Positions 1 through 8,733 of a stretch of 64,000 bases of DNA are shown here, one piece after another (position 1 is the first letter of the stretch; each line of letters begins with the position of its first letter). The stretch is taken from the NCBI GenBank assembly GCA_003482455.1, contig DMYW01000002.1:62001-126000 (forward strand), given 5' to 3'. The notes below the pieces were generated by a model that did not search any database, was not told the origin of the DNA, and saw nothing but the letters and a program-made list of their open reading frames with translations. The stretch is from Rheinheimera sp. GTDB taxonomy: Bacteria > Pseudomonadota > Gammaproteobacteria > Enterobacterales > Alteromonadaceae. The position numbers and the translations under genes are program-made.

Positions 1-1377
1 CTCTGTATCAAAAAACGGTGTGGACCAACAGGCTTGCAACCACTCAAATGGTTTGACGATTTCGCGATAATTCAACCACAACAAATCTTGGTGAACGTCC
101 TGCACAAACACCGCTTGCCGTGTTGCCGCCGCAGTGCCGCAGGAGCCATTGCCGTAACGGATCGGCAGTCCTTCGGTTTTTTGCTTGTATTCGTCCGGTA
201 AACTCGGGGCAGCAGCATTGGTTAAGCAATTCCGATTTACGTCAGCCAACATGATGGCACCACGCACCCCCGGAAGCTGCTGCTCAATAAACTTCACTAA
301 TTCATTGAGTAGCTCAGACAGCGGAATATCTTCCAATAAACGATGCAACAAATAACTTTGCGCTTGTTGTTTCATTTGCTGCTGACGCCGCTCGCGAATA
401 TTCTGCCAGCAGATCACTAACACAGTCCCGTCTTGCGCCGCCGGAACTGGGATCACACGGTATGCCACCGGGATCACTTCACCTTCGCTGGTTACAAACA
501 GATCCGCTTCCCCAGACAACGCAGCGCCCGATTGCATACGGTCGACGATTTCACGCCATAACATCAAGGCCGGTTTTTGTTTGGCAACAAGCATTTGAGC
601 TGGTAAGCCCTGCAGCTGCTTAACGTCTTGATAACCAAGAATTTGTAGTACGGCGTTATTGACGACTGTGATGTCCGCTTGGCGATTTAAGCCTAAAATC
701 GCATCGCCGGTGGACTCCAGCAGCAGCCGGATTTGCGCCGCACTAGCTTGCTGCTCCAGCACCGCTTGTTTTTTCTGATCGATGTTTTCAATGACAGAGA
801 CAAAATAACAAGCGGCGGGGTCTTCATCTTTGTGATATGACACCGACAAATTCGCCCAGAAATAACTACCATCCTTCCGGCGATAACGCTTTTCCATTTC
901 GTAAAAGTCGATTTGACCATTGGCCAGCGCCTGCACCGAATTCACATCATCTTCGAGGTCGGCTGGGTGCGTAAACTCTTGGAACGTTTTACCGACAATC
1001 TCATCGACCGGATACTGCAGCATTTGGGCATAACGTTCGTTGACTCGAATAAAACGACCATCGGTGGCTACGTGCGCCATCCCGACGGCCGCTTGATCAA
1101 ACGTCGATTGGAACCGATCACTAAGTTGTTGATATCGAAGGTGCAAAGTACCTAACCGGTAACACACCCAAATACCGACGCCGCAGGCGCTTAACAATAA
1201 TGCCGCACCCAACAAATCGTGGGCCAATTGCCGCTCTACTTCATCCAAAAACCAGCTAGTCAGCGCTTGATCGGCGGCCGTCAACCAAGCGACGACCAAG
1301 ATTAAATAACATAAGGTCAGCAGCCAGGGGTACACCACTGGATTTGTGCGCAATTCTGAAAATTGAGGATCGCTCAT
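1..1377 (-). CDS. PAS-PAS-GAF sensor protein, C-terminus cut by window edge
   Basis: The frame is open from an ATG at 1377 to the left edge, giving 459 codons with no stop. Two hydrophobic segments (about residues 15-34 and 53-72) suggest inner-membrane anchoring. A PAS domain follows (about 85-205, with the typical YRRKDGSYFW strand), then a second PAS (about 210-330) and the start of a GAF domain containing GNGSCGTAA. In this arrangement the missing C-terminus would usually be a GGDEF, EAL or histidine kinase domain, but it is not visible, so the output activity is unknown. The Shine-Dalgarno is weak. A 12-bp inverted repeat lies about 40 bases upstream. The gene is probably a single-gene unit. 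Confidence 0.85.
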   Translation of the reverse strand, partial: MSDPQFSELRTNPVVYPWLLTLCYLILVVAWLTAADQALTSWFLDEVERQLAHDLLGAALLLSACGVGIWVCYRLGTLHLRYQQLSDRFQSTFDQAAVGMAHVATDGRFIRVNERYAQMLQYPVDEIVGKTFQEFTHPADLEDDVNSVQALANGQIDFYEMEKRYRRKDGSYFWANLSVSYHKDEDPAACYFVSVIENIDQKKQAVLEQQASAAQIRLLLESTGDAILGLNRQADITVVNNAVLQILGYQDVKQLQGLPAQMLVAKQKPALMLWREIVDRMQSGAALSGEADLFVTSEGEVIPVAYRVIPVPAAQDGTVLVICWQNIRERRQQQMKQQAQSYLLHRLLEDIPLSELLNELVKFIEQQLPGVRGAIMLADVNRNCLTNAAAPSLPDEYKQKTEGLPIRYGNGSCGTAAATRQAVFVQDVHQDLLWLNYREIVKPFEWLQACWSTPFFDTE

Positions 1378-1418
1378 CGTGCTGGGTCCGTGATCACAAA
1401 AGGTCCATGTCTTTTCGT

Positions 1419-1452
1419 TCATCAAAACAGACCATTGTTGCTGTTTTGATGA
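1419..1452. promoter_or_regulatory. 12-bp perfect inverted repeat upstream of the PAS sensor
   Basis: TCATCAAAACAG at 1419-1430 pairs exactly with CTGTTTTGATGA at 1441-1452 around a 10-base centre. It lies 42 bases upstream of the sensor start. No T-run follows on the minus strand, so an operator or 5' leader hairpin is more likely than a terminator. The binding protein is unknown. Confidence 0.4.
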
Positions 1453-1543
1453 CAATACCTGCATCGATTTAGCATAGCTGAGCACGGCAGAAAGGCGAGG
1501 TAAGCGCGGTGGTTGAAGCCGCGAAATGCTGCAAAACGAGGAG

Positions 1544-1571
1544 ATGGCGAGACGACTGCTGGTCTCGCCAT
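1544..1571 (-). terminator. Hairpin after the DUF481 gene
   Basis: A 10-bp stem (1544-1553 with 1562-1571) and an 8-base loop lie just downstream of the DUF481 stop. The T-run is poor, so this may be a weak terminator or a 3' stabilising hairpin. Confidence 0.4.
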
Positions 1572-1587
1572 ACGCTAAAAAGTTGAT

Positions 1588-2331
1588 TTAGAACGAATAA
1601 ACCAACGTCAGAGATGTTTGTGTATCCGTACTCTTTTTGCCGAGCGGCACTTGCGAGTCGTGTTGGATCAAAAACGCGGCTTTCATCTGCATGCTGCCGT
1701 TGATTTTGGTGCTCAGTGAACTTTCGGCGATCGAACGTTTGTTATCCGCACCAGCCTCATAACTGACGGTTTGTCGAAACATGGCACTGTCAGAAATGGT
1801 CCAATCTAAGCTGGCTGCAGTGCGCAGCATGGCGCCTTTTTCTTTCAGGTCATCTGATGTTTTACCGACGTAATAACCTGGACCGATTTCCGCATCAATC
1901 ACCACGGATTTGCCTTGGTACATCCGATCGCCGTAACCGGCAGCCACCAAGCTGTAGTCGCGGTAGGCACCAAACTCATCACGAGTGTGCGACCCCAACA
2001 CAAACAACTTCGCATGATCGTTATCTAGCTTGTAGCCGCCTTTGGCCGAGACCAAATACTTCTCTGCGGCTTTTTCGGTGTAACTCACCCCGTCTTCGTC
2101 GGTTTTGCGGTCTTCTTTGAAAAATGCACTGACCACATATTCATTACTCCAATGGGTAGTCTCTTGGCGCGCATCAATTTTACCTGTTACCGAAGTACCG
2201 CTGGTGTTACCCGACGTGGTAATAGCGCCGAGCTCTGCCGACGTCTGCCATGGTTTTACGGCGGCGGCCTCTTCGGCTTGCACGAGCGTGGTCATCATTA
2301 AAGCGCCAGCGGCGATCCATACTGTTTTCAT
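1588..2331 (-). CDS. DUF481 outer-membrane protein (YdiY-like)
   Basis: The 247-residue protein has a signal peptide ending near VQA-EEA. The mature part consists of alternating amphipathic strands and ends in LTLVYSF, a terminal Phe typical of beta-barrels inserted by the BAM machinery. It matches the DUF481 pattern (WQTSAELGAITTSGNTSGTS near the N-terminus). Members such as E. coli YdiY are described as salt- or acid-induced outer-membrane proteins of unclear function. The start overlaps the stop of the mscS-like gene by one base (TGATG), which implies translational coupling. Co-transcription with a mechanosensitive channel is consistent with an envelope or osmotic role, which is inference. 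Confidence 0.85.
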   Translation of the reverse strand: MKTVWIAAGALMMTTLVQAEEAAAVKPWQTSAELGAITTSGNTSGTSVTGKIDARQETTHWSNEYVVSAFFKEDRKTDEDGVSYTEKAAEKYLVSAKGGYKLDNDHAKLFVLGSHTRDEFGAYRDYSLVAAGYGDRMYQGKSVVIDAEIGPGYYVGKTSDDLKEKGAMLRTAASLDWTISDSAMFRQTVSYEAGADNKRSIAESSLSTKINGSMQMKAAFLIQHDSQVPLGKKSTDTQTSLTLVYSF

Positions 2332-3152
2332 CAGTTGCCCTTTTTCATATGTAGTGACATCTGCGGGAATGGGATTTCAATTCCCGCGGCATCAAATCGC
2401 AGTTTTACCTGCTCCAAAATATCCCAGTACAAAGGCCAATAATGCTCGGATAAGGCCCATGGTCGAACAATTAATTGCACTGCCGAATCCGCCAGTGCTG
2501 ACACGGCAATCACAGGTTCTGGATCTTTTAACACACGCGGATCCGCCGCCAAAATCTCAGTCAAAATCTGCTTGGCCAGACGTAAATCGGAGTCATAACT
2601 AATGCCAATGGTTAAGTCGACGCGGCGCTTGCCTTCGGCCGAATAATTGATAATCGCACCACCAGTGACCTGCGAATTCGGCACAATAATTTTTTTGTTG
2701 TCACCGGTTTTAAAGATGGTTTGAAACATATCCACGCGTTGCACTACGCCACTAATGCCCGCAACTTCGACCATATCACCTGCTTTAAACGGGCGAAAAA
2801 TAATAATCAACACACCCGATGCAAAGTTAGATAAAGAGCCTTGCAGCGCCAGTGCAATGGCTAAACCAGCCGCACCTAAAATCGCCAAAAACGACGCGGT
2901 TTGCACGCCAAGATGCGACAAGGCAATCAAGGTAAAAGCTATCATCACGGCAGCATTGACAATGCTGGACAGAAACGACACCACAGCTTTGTCGACATGA
3001 CGCAGCAACAAAGCTTTGCCGATTAACCGCGATAAGCCGAAAGCCACCCAGCGGCCTAGATAAAAGATGATTAATGCCACCACCAATTTGATCGAAAAAC
3101 TCACGATCATTTGTTGGTTGTTTTCAAAGAATTTTACCGCTTGTTCTAACAT
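2331..3152 (-). CDS. Small-conductance mechanosensitive channel, MscS family
   Basis: At 273 residues this matches E. coli MscS (286) in size. It has an N-terminal helix (about 15-40), a second (65-85) and a pore helix TM3 rich in small residues (LGAAGLAIALALQGSLSNF, about 92-110). The cytoplasmic beta domain follows (FRPFKAGDMVEV) and then the alpha/beta domain. The family opens under membrane tension to release solutes on hypo-osmotic shock. The ATG at 3152 has a GAGGAA Shine-Dalgarno. It is first gene of a two-gene unit with the DUF481 protein. Confidence 0.92.
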   Translation of the reverse strand: MLEQAVKFFENNQQMIVSFSIKLVVALIIFYLGRWVAFGLSRLIGKALLLRHVDKAVVSFLSSIVNAAVMIAFTLIALSHLGVQTASFLAILGAAGLAIALALQGSLSNFASGVLIIIFRPFKAGDMVEVAGISGVVQRVDMFQTIFKTGDNKKIIVPNSQVTGGAIINYSAEGKRRVDLTIGISYDSDLRLAKQILTEILAADPRVLKDPEPVIAVSALADSAVQLIVRPWALSEHYWPLYWDILEQVKLRFDAAGIEIPFPQMSLHMKKGN

Positions 3153-3257
3153 CTTCAGTTCCTCTTGTCGTCTCCAACCGCGCTCGCAGCGGATTCCCAG
3201 CCTGACAAATTTTAGGCTTATGCTAGCATGCTAGGCGCATCTACTTGTGAGGCCCGT

Positions 3258-3818
3258 ATGGATTTGACTCAGCTACAACAGCAACTCACTGGTTTAGCGC
3301 ATTATCCGCTAGAGCAGTGGACTCCGCCGTTTTGCGGTGCCATCCCGATCCGCATCGACCGCGACGGTCGTTGGTTCTATCAACAAAGCCCGATTGAACG
3401 GCAACCATTGGTGAAGTTATTCGCTGCTGTATTGTGCCGAGACGAGCATGGTTATGTGCTAAAAACACCAGTCGAAAAAGTGCAAATTCAGGTCGATGAT
3501 GCACCATTTGTGCTGATTGACGCCGAATGGCAGCCATCTACAGCAGGGCCATTGCTGCAAGTTGTATCCAATTTGGGGCAAATTTACTTAATTTCCGCTG
3601 AATATCCGGTGAAGCTACAAGCAGAACCGCTCAGTGGCGAGCTGCTGCCGTACTTGCAGTTACCGCGCGGACTTAGCGCCAAGTTCAGTCGTAGCTTGTT
3701 TTATCGCCTAGCCGAGCTAGCCAGCAGTGAAGCATCTAGGTCCGCTGTCGGTATGGTTGATTATGTGATTTACAGCGGCAGCTACCGCTGTGTGTTGGGG
3801 CAAAGCGAGGCTAGTTGA
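3258..3818 (+). CDS. DUF1285 family protein
   Basis: The protein has 186 residues from an ATG at 3258 preceded by TGTGAGG. A longer frame from 3228 exists but lacks this ribosome site. It matches the DUF1285 family, with the conserved start PPFCGAIPIRIDRDGRWFY and LVKLFAAVLCRDEHGYVLKTPVEKV. The family is usually a single cytoplasmic domain of about 180 residues, and its biochemical function is unknown to me. It is transcribed divergently from mscS and ends before a bidirectional terminator shared with hemN. Confidence 0.85.
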   Translation: MDLTQLQQQLTGLAHYPLEQWTPPFCGAIPIRIDRDGRWFYQQSPIERQPLVKLFAAVLCRDEHGYVLKTPVEKVQIQVDDAPFVLIDAEWQPSTAGPLLQVVSNLGQIYLISAEYPVKLQAEPLSGELLPYLQLPRGLSAKFSRSLFYRLAELASSEASRSAVGMVDYVIYSGSYRCVLGQSEAS

Positions 3819-3997
3819 GTTGGTCAACACAGGCGCAGCGACTGAAGGTTGTGCGTCGAGTACATCGGCTAGGTGACACCAACACCAATCAGCACTGTCG
3901 CTTAAACCAGCACGGCGGGGTAATACACCGCGGCAGGTTATCTGTGTAAGCGTGAAGAATTAAACCGAGCACCCTGTCTAGCTAACGAAGCCAATAA

Positions 3998-4021
3998 AAA
4001 ATGCCAGCACGCTGGCATTTT
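3998..4021. terminator. Bidirectional terminator between the DUF1285 gene and hemN
   Basis: A GC-rich inverted repeat (ATGCCAG / CTGGCAT, loop CACG) is flanked by A-run and T-run on the two sides. The two genes converge here. Confidence 0.75.
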
Positions 4022-4056
4022 CCGCAAAAGCACTGTGGCAACTAGAGCCGCGTTAA

Positions 4057-5415
4057 TTACACCACTTTGGAATAATTCTGCTGCTGTGGCAGCAGATAAG
4101 CATCAAACGCCGCGGCGATCACTCGAACCCAAGGTCGGCCTCGATCAGTGACTTCCAAGGCGCAGCCTTGCCATTTCACCAAACCATCGGCAAAACATGG
4201 CGCTAAACGCTCTAAGCTGTTGGCGAAATAATTATCGAAATCAAGCTGCCATTTACTGGCGATCTGCGCCGAATCAACAAAGAAATTACACATAATTTGC
4301 GCGATTAAATCCGCGCGAATTTGGTCATCCAGCGTCAAGGTTAGCCCTTTGTCGATCGCCAGTTGGCCGTGCTCGACCTGCCGGTAATAATCGTTTAAAT
4401 CTTTTTGTTGTTGCCAAATTAAATCATCGACTTGGCTAATCGCCGACACGCCAAGCCCTAAAAGCGCATCGCATGGGTCGACACTGTAGCCTTGGAAATT
4501 GCGGGTCAGCTTGTGCTGCTGCTGCGCGAGCGTCAGCTCATCGTCAGCGCGGGCAAAATGGTCCATGCCAATGGCGTGGTAACCTGCTTGCTGCAGGTGT
4601 TCAACGGCAAGACCTAGCAGGCGTAACTTCAAGCCTGCGTCGGGCAAGGCGTCTTGCGGGATTTTACGCTGCGCGGCAAAACGCTCGGGCAGATGGGCAT
4701 AACTAAACAAACTGATCCGATCTGGGTTTAACCGCACCACTTCCGCTAAGGTGGTGGCAAAACTTTCGGTCGCTTGGTGTGGCAAGCCGTACACCAAATC
4801 CAGATTCACCGATTTAAAGCCCAGTTCACGCGATTTTTCGACCAAGGCCTGCACCATTTCAACGCTTTGGATACGATTGATGCTTTGTTGCACCTGTGCG
4901 TCGAAATCCTGCACACCAAAACTGACACGACTAAAGCCAAGCGCGCGCAGATGCGCCAGCTTCTCTAAGCTGCAACTGCGTGGGTCAATTTCAATCGACA
5001 ATTCGGCATTGGGCAAAAAATAAAAATGTTGACGCAGCGTTGCTAACAAATCTGTCAGTTGCTGCTCAGACAAAAAGGTCGGTGTACCACCACCAAAATG
5101 CAGCTGATGCACGGTTTTATCCGCACAGGTTTTACCGTATAGCGCAATTTCATGCAGCAGTGCCGTGAGATAACGGTCGGCTTTGCTGACATCTCGGGCA
5201 ATCACCTTGTTGCAGCCACAGTAATAACACAACTCTTTGCAAAACGGCACGTGCAGATACAAGCTCAGCGCCGGGCCACTGCTGCGAAGTGCATGCAACG
5301 CTTTATCGACGGGGAAGCCGCTGCGCAGCAGCAAGGCGGTTGGATAAGAGGTATAACGCGGGCCCTTGACGTTGTATTTCGCAATCAGGGCTTCATCCCA
5401 AAATGTAGTCATCAT
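4057..5415 (-). CDS. hemN: Oxygen-independent coproporphyrinogen III oxidase
   Basis: This radical-SAM enzyme decarboxylates coproporphyrinogen III to protoporphyrinogen IX during anaerobic heme synthesis. The start at 5415 (MMTTFWDEALI) follows AGGAAC and gives 452 residues, near the family length. The longer frame from 5472 adds an atypical extension. The substrate-binding region GPRYTSYPTA is present, and the [4Fe-4S] cysteines are C59, C63, C66 and C68 (FCKELCYYCGC). The GGGTPTFL SAM-binding stretch and the C-terminal HemN domain are also present. Gene order next to DUF2489, yihI and engB parallels E. coli. A possible FNR-type site lies upstream at 5474-5487. Confidence 0.95.
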   Translation of the reverse strand: MMTTFWDEALIAKYNVKGPRYTSYPTALLLRSGFPVDKALHALRSSGPALSLYLHVPFCKELCYYCGCNKVIARDVSKADRYLTALLHEIALYGKTCADKTVHQLHFGGGTPTFLSEQQLTDLLATLRQHFYFLPNAELSIEIDPRSCSLEKLAHLRALGFSRVSFGVQDFDAQVQQSINRIQSVEMVQALVEKSRELGFKSVNLDLVYGLPHQATESFATTLAEVVRLNPDRISLFSYAHLPERFAAQRKIPQDALPDAGLKLRLLGLAVEHLQQAGYHAIGMDHFARADDELTLAQQQHKLTRNFQGYSVDPCDALLGLGVSAISQVDDLIWQQQKDLNDYYRQVEHGQLAIDKGLTLTLDDQIRADLIAQIMCNFFVDSAQIASKWQLDFDNYFANSLERLAPCFADGLVKWQGCALEVTDRGRPWVRVIAAAFDAYLLPQQQNYSKVV

Positions 5416-5473
5416 ATCGCAAGTGTTCCTGGGGGGAATTGGCCTCAGTCTACTTGCTGTGGTGAGATGCATT

Positions 5474-5487
5474 TTGATCCATCACAA
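5474..5487 (-). promoter_or_regulatory. Possible FNR-type box upstream of hemN
   Basis: TTGATCCATCACAA compares with the FNR consensus TTGAT-N4-ATCAA. The first half-site is perfect and the second matches at three of five positions. It is centred 65 bases upstream of the hemN start. Anaerobic FNR control of hemN is established in enterobacteria; its use here is inference. Confidence 0.3.
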
Positions 5488-5534
5488 GTCTGCGGCAAAA
5501 GACCGCGACTCCCAATAAAAAACCAGGAACTCCG

Positions 5535-6818
5535 ATGAACAAACTCCGTTTATGCGTTCTCGCGGCGTGCATTTTGCCCACGCTAGCACACAGCGCTACC
5601 TTGATCCACGCCGGCACCGTTATCACGGCCGAAGGTAAACAAATTCTAAAACAACACACCATTGTGGTCGACGGCGACAAAATCAGCGCCATTGAGCGGG
5701 GTTTTAAAGCTGCAAGTGCCGGCGACACCGTCATCGATTTATCCAACCAAACGGTGATGCCTGGTCTGATGGACATGCACACGCATTTTTCGACCCAAAG
5801 CAGCCCGACCACCTATACCGAAGGCTTTACGATGAATGAAGCCGACTATGCGCTACGCGGCGCTGTGTTTGCCCGCAAGACCTTGCTGGCAGGCTTTACC
5901 ACAGTGCGCGAATTAGGTGATTCGTTTCACATTAGCACTGCGCTGCGCAAAGCGATTGACGCCGGTTACACCGACGGCCCACGGATTTTCACCGCCGGCA
6001 CCTCGATTGCCACCACCGGCGGCCATGCTGATCCGACCAATGGTCTTGCCTATGGTCGTATGGGCAACCCAGGCCCAGATGAAGGCGTGATCAACGGCCC
6101 CGATGAAGCGCGTAAAGCGGTGCGCCAACGCTACAAAGAAGGCGCGGATTTGATCAAAATCACCGCCACGGGTGGCGTGCTGAGCGTAGCGAAAAGTGGC
6201 AAAAACTCGCAGTTCAGCGATGAAGAATTAAAAGCCATCGTCGATACCGCCAAAGACTATAACTTCACCGTCGCCGTGCACGCCCACGGTAAAGAAGGCA
6301 TGGAGCGGGCGATCAAAGCTGGTGTCACCTCGATTGAACATGGCACCTTTATGGACGACAAAACCATGGCGCTGATGAAGCAACATGGTACCTATTTAGT
6401 CCCCACCTTAAGCGCCGGCAAATTCGTCGCCGAAAAAGCGAAGATCCCAGGCTATTTCCCAGAAATCGTCCGTTTAAAAGCCGCCGCGACTGGCCCCTTG
6501 ATGCAAGATATGTTCAAACGCGCTTACAAAGCGGGCGTCAAAATCGCCTTTGGCACCGACGCGGGTGTCGGCATGCATGGTGATAACTGGAAAGAGTTTC
6601 TCTACATGAATGAAGCGGGGATGCCAGCGCATGAAACCATTTTGGCAGCGACGATTGACGCGGCAACTGTGCTGAATCAACAAGACACGCTCGGTAGCAT
6701 CAAAGTAGGCAAAGTGGCTGACATCGTCGCAGTGCCGGGCGACCCGCTGAGCGACCTGCAGCTGATGAGCAAAGTAGACTTCGTGATGAAAGCAGGCAAA
6801 GTTTACAAACAACCTTGA
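5535..6818 (+). CDS. Secreted metal-dependent amidohydrolase
   Basis: The 427-residue protein has a signal peptide (MNKLRLCVLAACILPTLAHS). It then shows the amidohydrolase TIM-barrel pattern: MDMHTHFS as the first metal-binding pair, a conserved Lys in DLIKITATGGV, HAHGKEG, SIEHGTF and GTDAGVGMHG. The C-terminal composite domain ends in GKVADIVAVPGDPLSD. This combination matches imidazolonepropionase-like periplasmic peptidases or prolidase-like amidohydrolases. The exact substrate cannot be read from sequence. The start has an AGGA Shine-Dalgarno. It is divergent from hemN and followed by terminators. A related membrane-anchored enzyme lies at 61959-63434. Confidence 0.88.
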   Translation: MNKLRLCVLAACILPTLAHSATLIHAGTVITAEGKQILKQHTIVVDGDKISAIERGFKAASAGDTVIDLSNQTVMPGLMDMHTHFSTQSSPTTYTEGFTMNEADYALRGAVFARKTLLAGFTTVRELGDSFHISTALRKAIDAGYTDGPRIFTAGTSIATTGGHADPTNGLAYGRMGNPGPDEGVINGPDEARKAVRQRYKEGADLIKITATGGVLSVAKSGKNSQFSDEELKAIVDTAKDYNFTVAVHAHGKEGMERAIKAGVTSIEHGTFMDDKTMALMKQHGTYLVPTLSAGKFVAEKAKIPGYFPEIVRLKAAATGPLMQDMFKRAYKAGVKIAFGTDAGVGMHGDNWKEFLYMNEAGMPAHETILAATIDAATVLNQQDTLGSIKVGKVADIVAVPGDPLSDLQLMSKVDFVMKAGKVYKQP

Positions 6819-6834
6819 GGTGGTCTGATGTAAA

Positions 6835-6866
6835 AAAAATGCCCACAACAGGTACGTGGGCGTTCT
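6835..6866 (+). terminator. Hairpin after the amidohydrolase gene
   Basis: GCCCAC (6841-6846) and GTGGGC (6856-6861) form a short stem with a 9-base loop. It is the first of two hairpins between the convergent genes and has no strong T-run. Confidence 0.4.
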
Positions 6867-6885
6867 GTTCGACAGACATGGGATG

Positions 6886-6912
6886 AAAAAAACCGCCAGC
6901 TGGCGGTTTTTG
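6886..6912. terminator. Bidirectional terminator
   Basis: The palindrome ACCGCCAGCTGGCGGT is flanked by A-run and T-run. It serves the convergent amidohydrolase (+) and DUF2489 (-) genes. Confidence 0.8.
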
Positions 6913-6913
6913 T

Positions 6914-7393
6914 TTAGTGCACCGGTTGCAGCAGAGCCTTTAGCTGGCGTAAGTCCTGCTTAATTTGCTCAGCCAAGCGGATCTCCGTTTGCTGACGCTC
7001 GTGGTCTAAGTGACGTAATTCCTTTTTATCCAGCGCCTTGCGAGCCTCATGCGTTGGCATGCCTTTGACACAATCATACATTTCAAACAGCGCTGGGAAA
7101 CGACAAGCCTGCGCCAGTTCGGGTTGGAAGTTTTCCAGCAACACCCAAATACGCAGCGCACCTTCAGAGTATTCACACTGGCCTTCGATGGTCGCTTCGC
7201 TGATCACCAAAATACTTTCCAGCAAATACTGTTGGTGTTCTGCCTGTTTGCGGTCGTGCTCTGCTTGCGCTCGTTGTTGCTGTTGTTGCTGGTGTTTGAG
7301 TTTAAATAGCAAAGTCCCAAGGTAAAACGCCAAGCCGGCAATGACCACACAGCCCGCCGCCACCAACAGCCACAAGATTGTACTATCTACCAC
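6914..7393 (-). CDS. DUF2489 membrane-anchored protein
   Basis: A GTG start at 7393 follows AAAGGAG with five-base spacing and gives 159 residues. The longest frame starts seven codons earlier at a TTG that would place the ribosome site inside the gene. One N-terminal membrane helix (about residues 6-28) is followed by a Q/H/R-rich coiled coil and a soluble C-terminal part. This matches DUF2489, typically found between hemN and yihI in marine gammaproteobacteria. Its function is unknown. Adjacency suggests it sits in the yihI unit. Confidence 0.8.
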   Translation of the reverse strand: MVDSTILWLLVAAGCVVIAGLAFYLGTLLFKLKHQQQQQQRAQAEHDRKQAEHQQYLLESILVISEATIEGQCEYSEGALRIWVLLENFQPELAQACRFPALFEMYDCVKGMPTHEARKALDKKELRHLDHERQQTEIRLAEQIKQDLRQLKALLQPVH

Positions 7394-7502
7394 AGTTACT
7401 CCTTTGCGATACAAGGTGCATCGACTGACAATGCCACCTTGCTACACTTAAAAATCCGACATCCAGCATCAAACTACGCACGCTCATTGTGAGTAGATTT
7501 GG

Positions 7503-8075
7503 TTATTCACCCAGAAATTGTTTTTTCCAGTCGGTTTTTTCAAGTTTGCTCAATGGGTCCTGGTCGTCTTCGTCGTCAGCAAAGTCGTCTTCATCGTCAT
7601 CCAGCCCCAACAAGCTGATGAGCTCAGCATGACGCGCCGTTTTCGCATTGAAGTACTTGGCATCTTTGCCGGTTAAAATTTCACCTTGTTCGACGCGCTC
7701 GAGCAGTGCCATCAATTTTTCATCTTGCTCTAACTGAGCTAATTCTTGCTCTGGAGTTACCTGCGGCGCTTTTGCTTTGGTCAACTGCGCTTTCGGAGTG
7801 AAATCGATTGGTTTATCCATCAATTTCTTTTCAACTTCATTCAGCACCAACGGAATTGGCGTTTTGCTGCCGATGCGCGGGTCTTGTTTGGCGTTTTTGC
7901 CTTGGTTGTTTGGTTCCGATTTCGATTCCAACTGGCTATTGCGGCTGCCCGACTTTTTGCCGGCGCCTTTTTTCTTCGCTTCGATTGGGCGTTCGCGGTC
8001 TAAACGGGCTTCAGCCTTCGGTTTGTGACGGAGACCGATTTGGCCGGTGCCGCGGGATTTTTTGATACGTGTCAT
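7503..8075 (-). CDS. yihI: Der GTPase-activating protein YihI
   Basis: YihI stimulates the GTPase activity of Der (EngA) and modulates 50S ribosome assembly in E. coli. The 190-residue protein starts MTRIKKSRGTGQIGLRHKPKAEAR, a long basic disordered N-terminus. A conserved helical core follows (ALLERVEQGEILTGKDAKYFNAKTARH, about 120-150), then an acidic tail (LGLDDDEDDFADDEDDQD) and a C-terminal WKKQFL. This basic-core-acidic layout is characteristic of the family. It stands downstream of the candidate Csr RNA, as yihI does next to csrC in E. coli. Confidence 0.92.
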   Translation of the reverse strand: MTRIKKSRGTGQIGLRHKPKAEARLDRERPIEAKKKGAGKKSGSRNSQLESKSEPNNQGKNAKQDPRIGSKTPIPLVLNEVEKKLMDKPIDFTPKAQLTKAKAPQVTPEQELAQLEQDEKLMALLERVEQGEILTGKDAKYFNAKTARHAELISLLGLDDDEDDFADDEDDQDPLSKLEKTDWKKQFLGE

Positions 8076-8277
8076 GGCTGATACCTACAGAAAAAGGGCG
8101 CGTATTTTAACCAGATTTTCTGGCGCTGCCTATGAAAAGGCCGACAAATCGGAGATTTATCTGCATCTGGTGTAGCAGGAAATGCTGGTAACAGCCAATT
8201 CAGGGCTTGCTTTGATAAAACCGAACAAGGTCTCACGTGGGTTATCAGATGAAAACTGGGGGGGTTAGTGAATTGCA

Positions 8278-8569
8278 AAAACAAAAACGGCGATTCATCG
8301 AATCGCCGTTAAGTTGTGTGTCAATTGACACGAATCTTGTTTACGTCGTCCTAACCGATGTTGACATACCCTGTCTGGTCAGTTTCCGTATATTTTAGCG
8401 TCACTTCCCTATAGAAATAATTATTCGCGATCGTCCTAATACTTTATTGGTCTTCCATGCCTTGCGTTAACAACGCCGACGTTAGATAACGTCATCTTGA
8501 ATGTACCAAGCACTTCTGCTGTCCGTGCAGTGTGTGTCCATTTTGTTGTTCGTCACCGAGGCGACGGGG
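8278..8569 (-). ncRNA. Candidate CsrB/CsrC-family CsrA-sequestering RNA
   Basis: This is a gene-free transcription unit of about 290 bases. The promoter has TTGCCA (8600-8595), a 16-base spacer and TAAATT (8578-8573). The transcript would end at a strong hairpin (8286-8296 with 8300-8310) followed by TTTTTGTTTTTG. An 18-bp GacA/UvrY-type palindrome lies about 175 bases upstream of the start. In E. coli csrC sits between engB (yihA) and yihI, transcribed towards yihI, exactly as here. The RNA strand has seven GGA motifs (for example UAGGACG twice, AUGGACA, AGGGAAG, ACGGAAA), while the complement has none within the transcript. These RNAs sequester the translational regulator CsrA/RsmA. Primary sequence similarity to known CsrC was not demonstrated. 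The number of GGA motifs is only moderately above chance, and many are not obviously in hairpin loops. Confidence 0.75.
8283..8310 (-). terminator. Terminator of the candidate Csr RNA
   Basis: An 11-bp perfect stem (AACGGCGATTC / GAATCGCCGTT) with a 3-base loop is followed on the minus strand by a T-rich tract broken by one G. It insulates the RNA from yihI. Confidence 0.85.
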
Positions 8570-8572
8570 TTT

Positions 8573-8600
8573 AATTTACTCTGATTGAATGGAATGGCAA
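8573..8600 (-). promoter_or_regulatory. Promoter of the candidate Csr RNA
   Basis: Minus strand: -35 TTGCCA at 8600-8595, a 16-base spacer and -10 TAAATT at 8578-8573. A start is expected near 8566-8570. No reading frame follows. Confidence 0.65.
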
Positions 8601-8733
8601 TACTCTTTTTCAAAAAAAATCGCGCAAAAAGTGAACTATTTTTACGTGCCTTTAGAAATCAATCAGTTAGAGTGTTTTTTAAGCGGTTTCGCCTACAACA
8701 TTAATCATTGTTTCCGAGATATCCTACAAGCCG

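Noticed and set aside
2105..2602. Plus-strand frame of 165 codons opposite the DUF481 and mscS-like genes
   Set aside because: It is antisense to two clear genes with a normal start overlap and has no ribosome site or domain pattern.
8320..8420. c-di-GMP (GEMM) riboswitch in the yihI leader
   Set aside because: A few words looked similar, but the conserved core helices and the tetraloop receptor were not found, and a terminator separates it from yihI.
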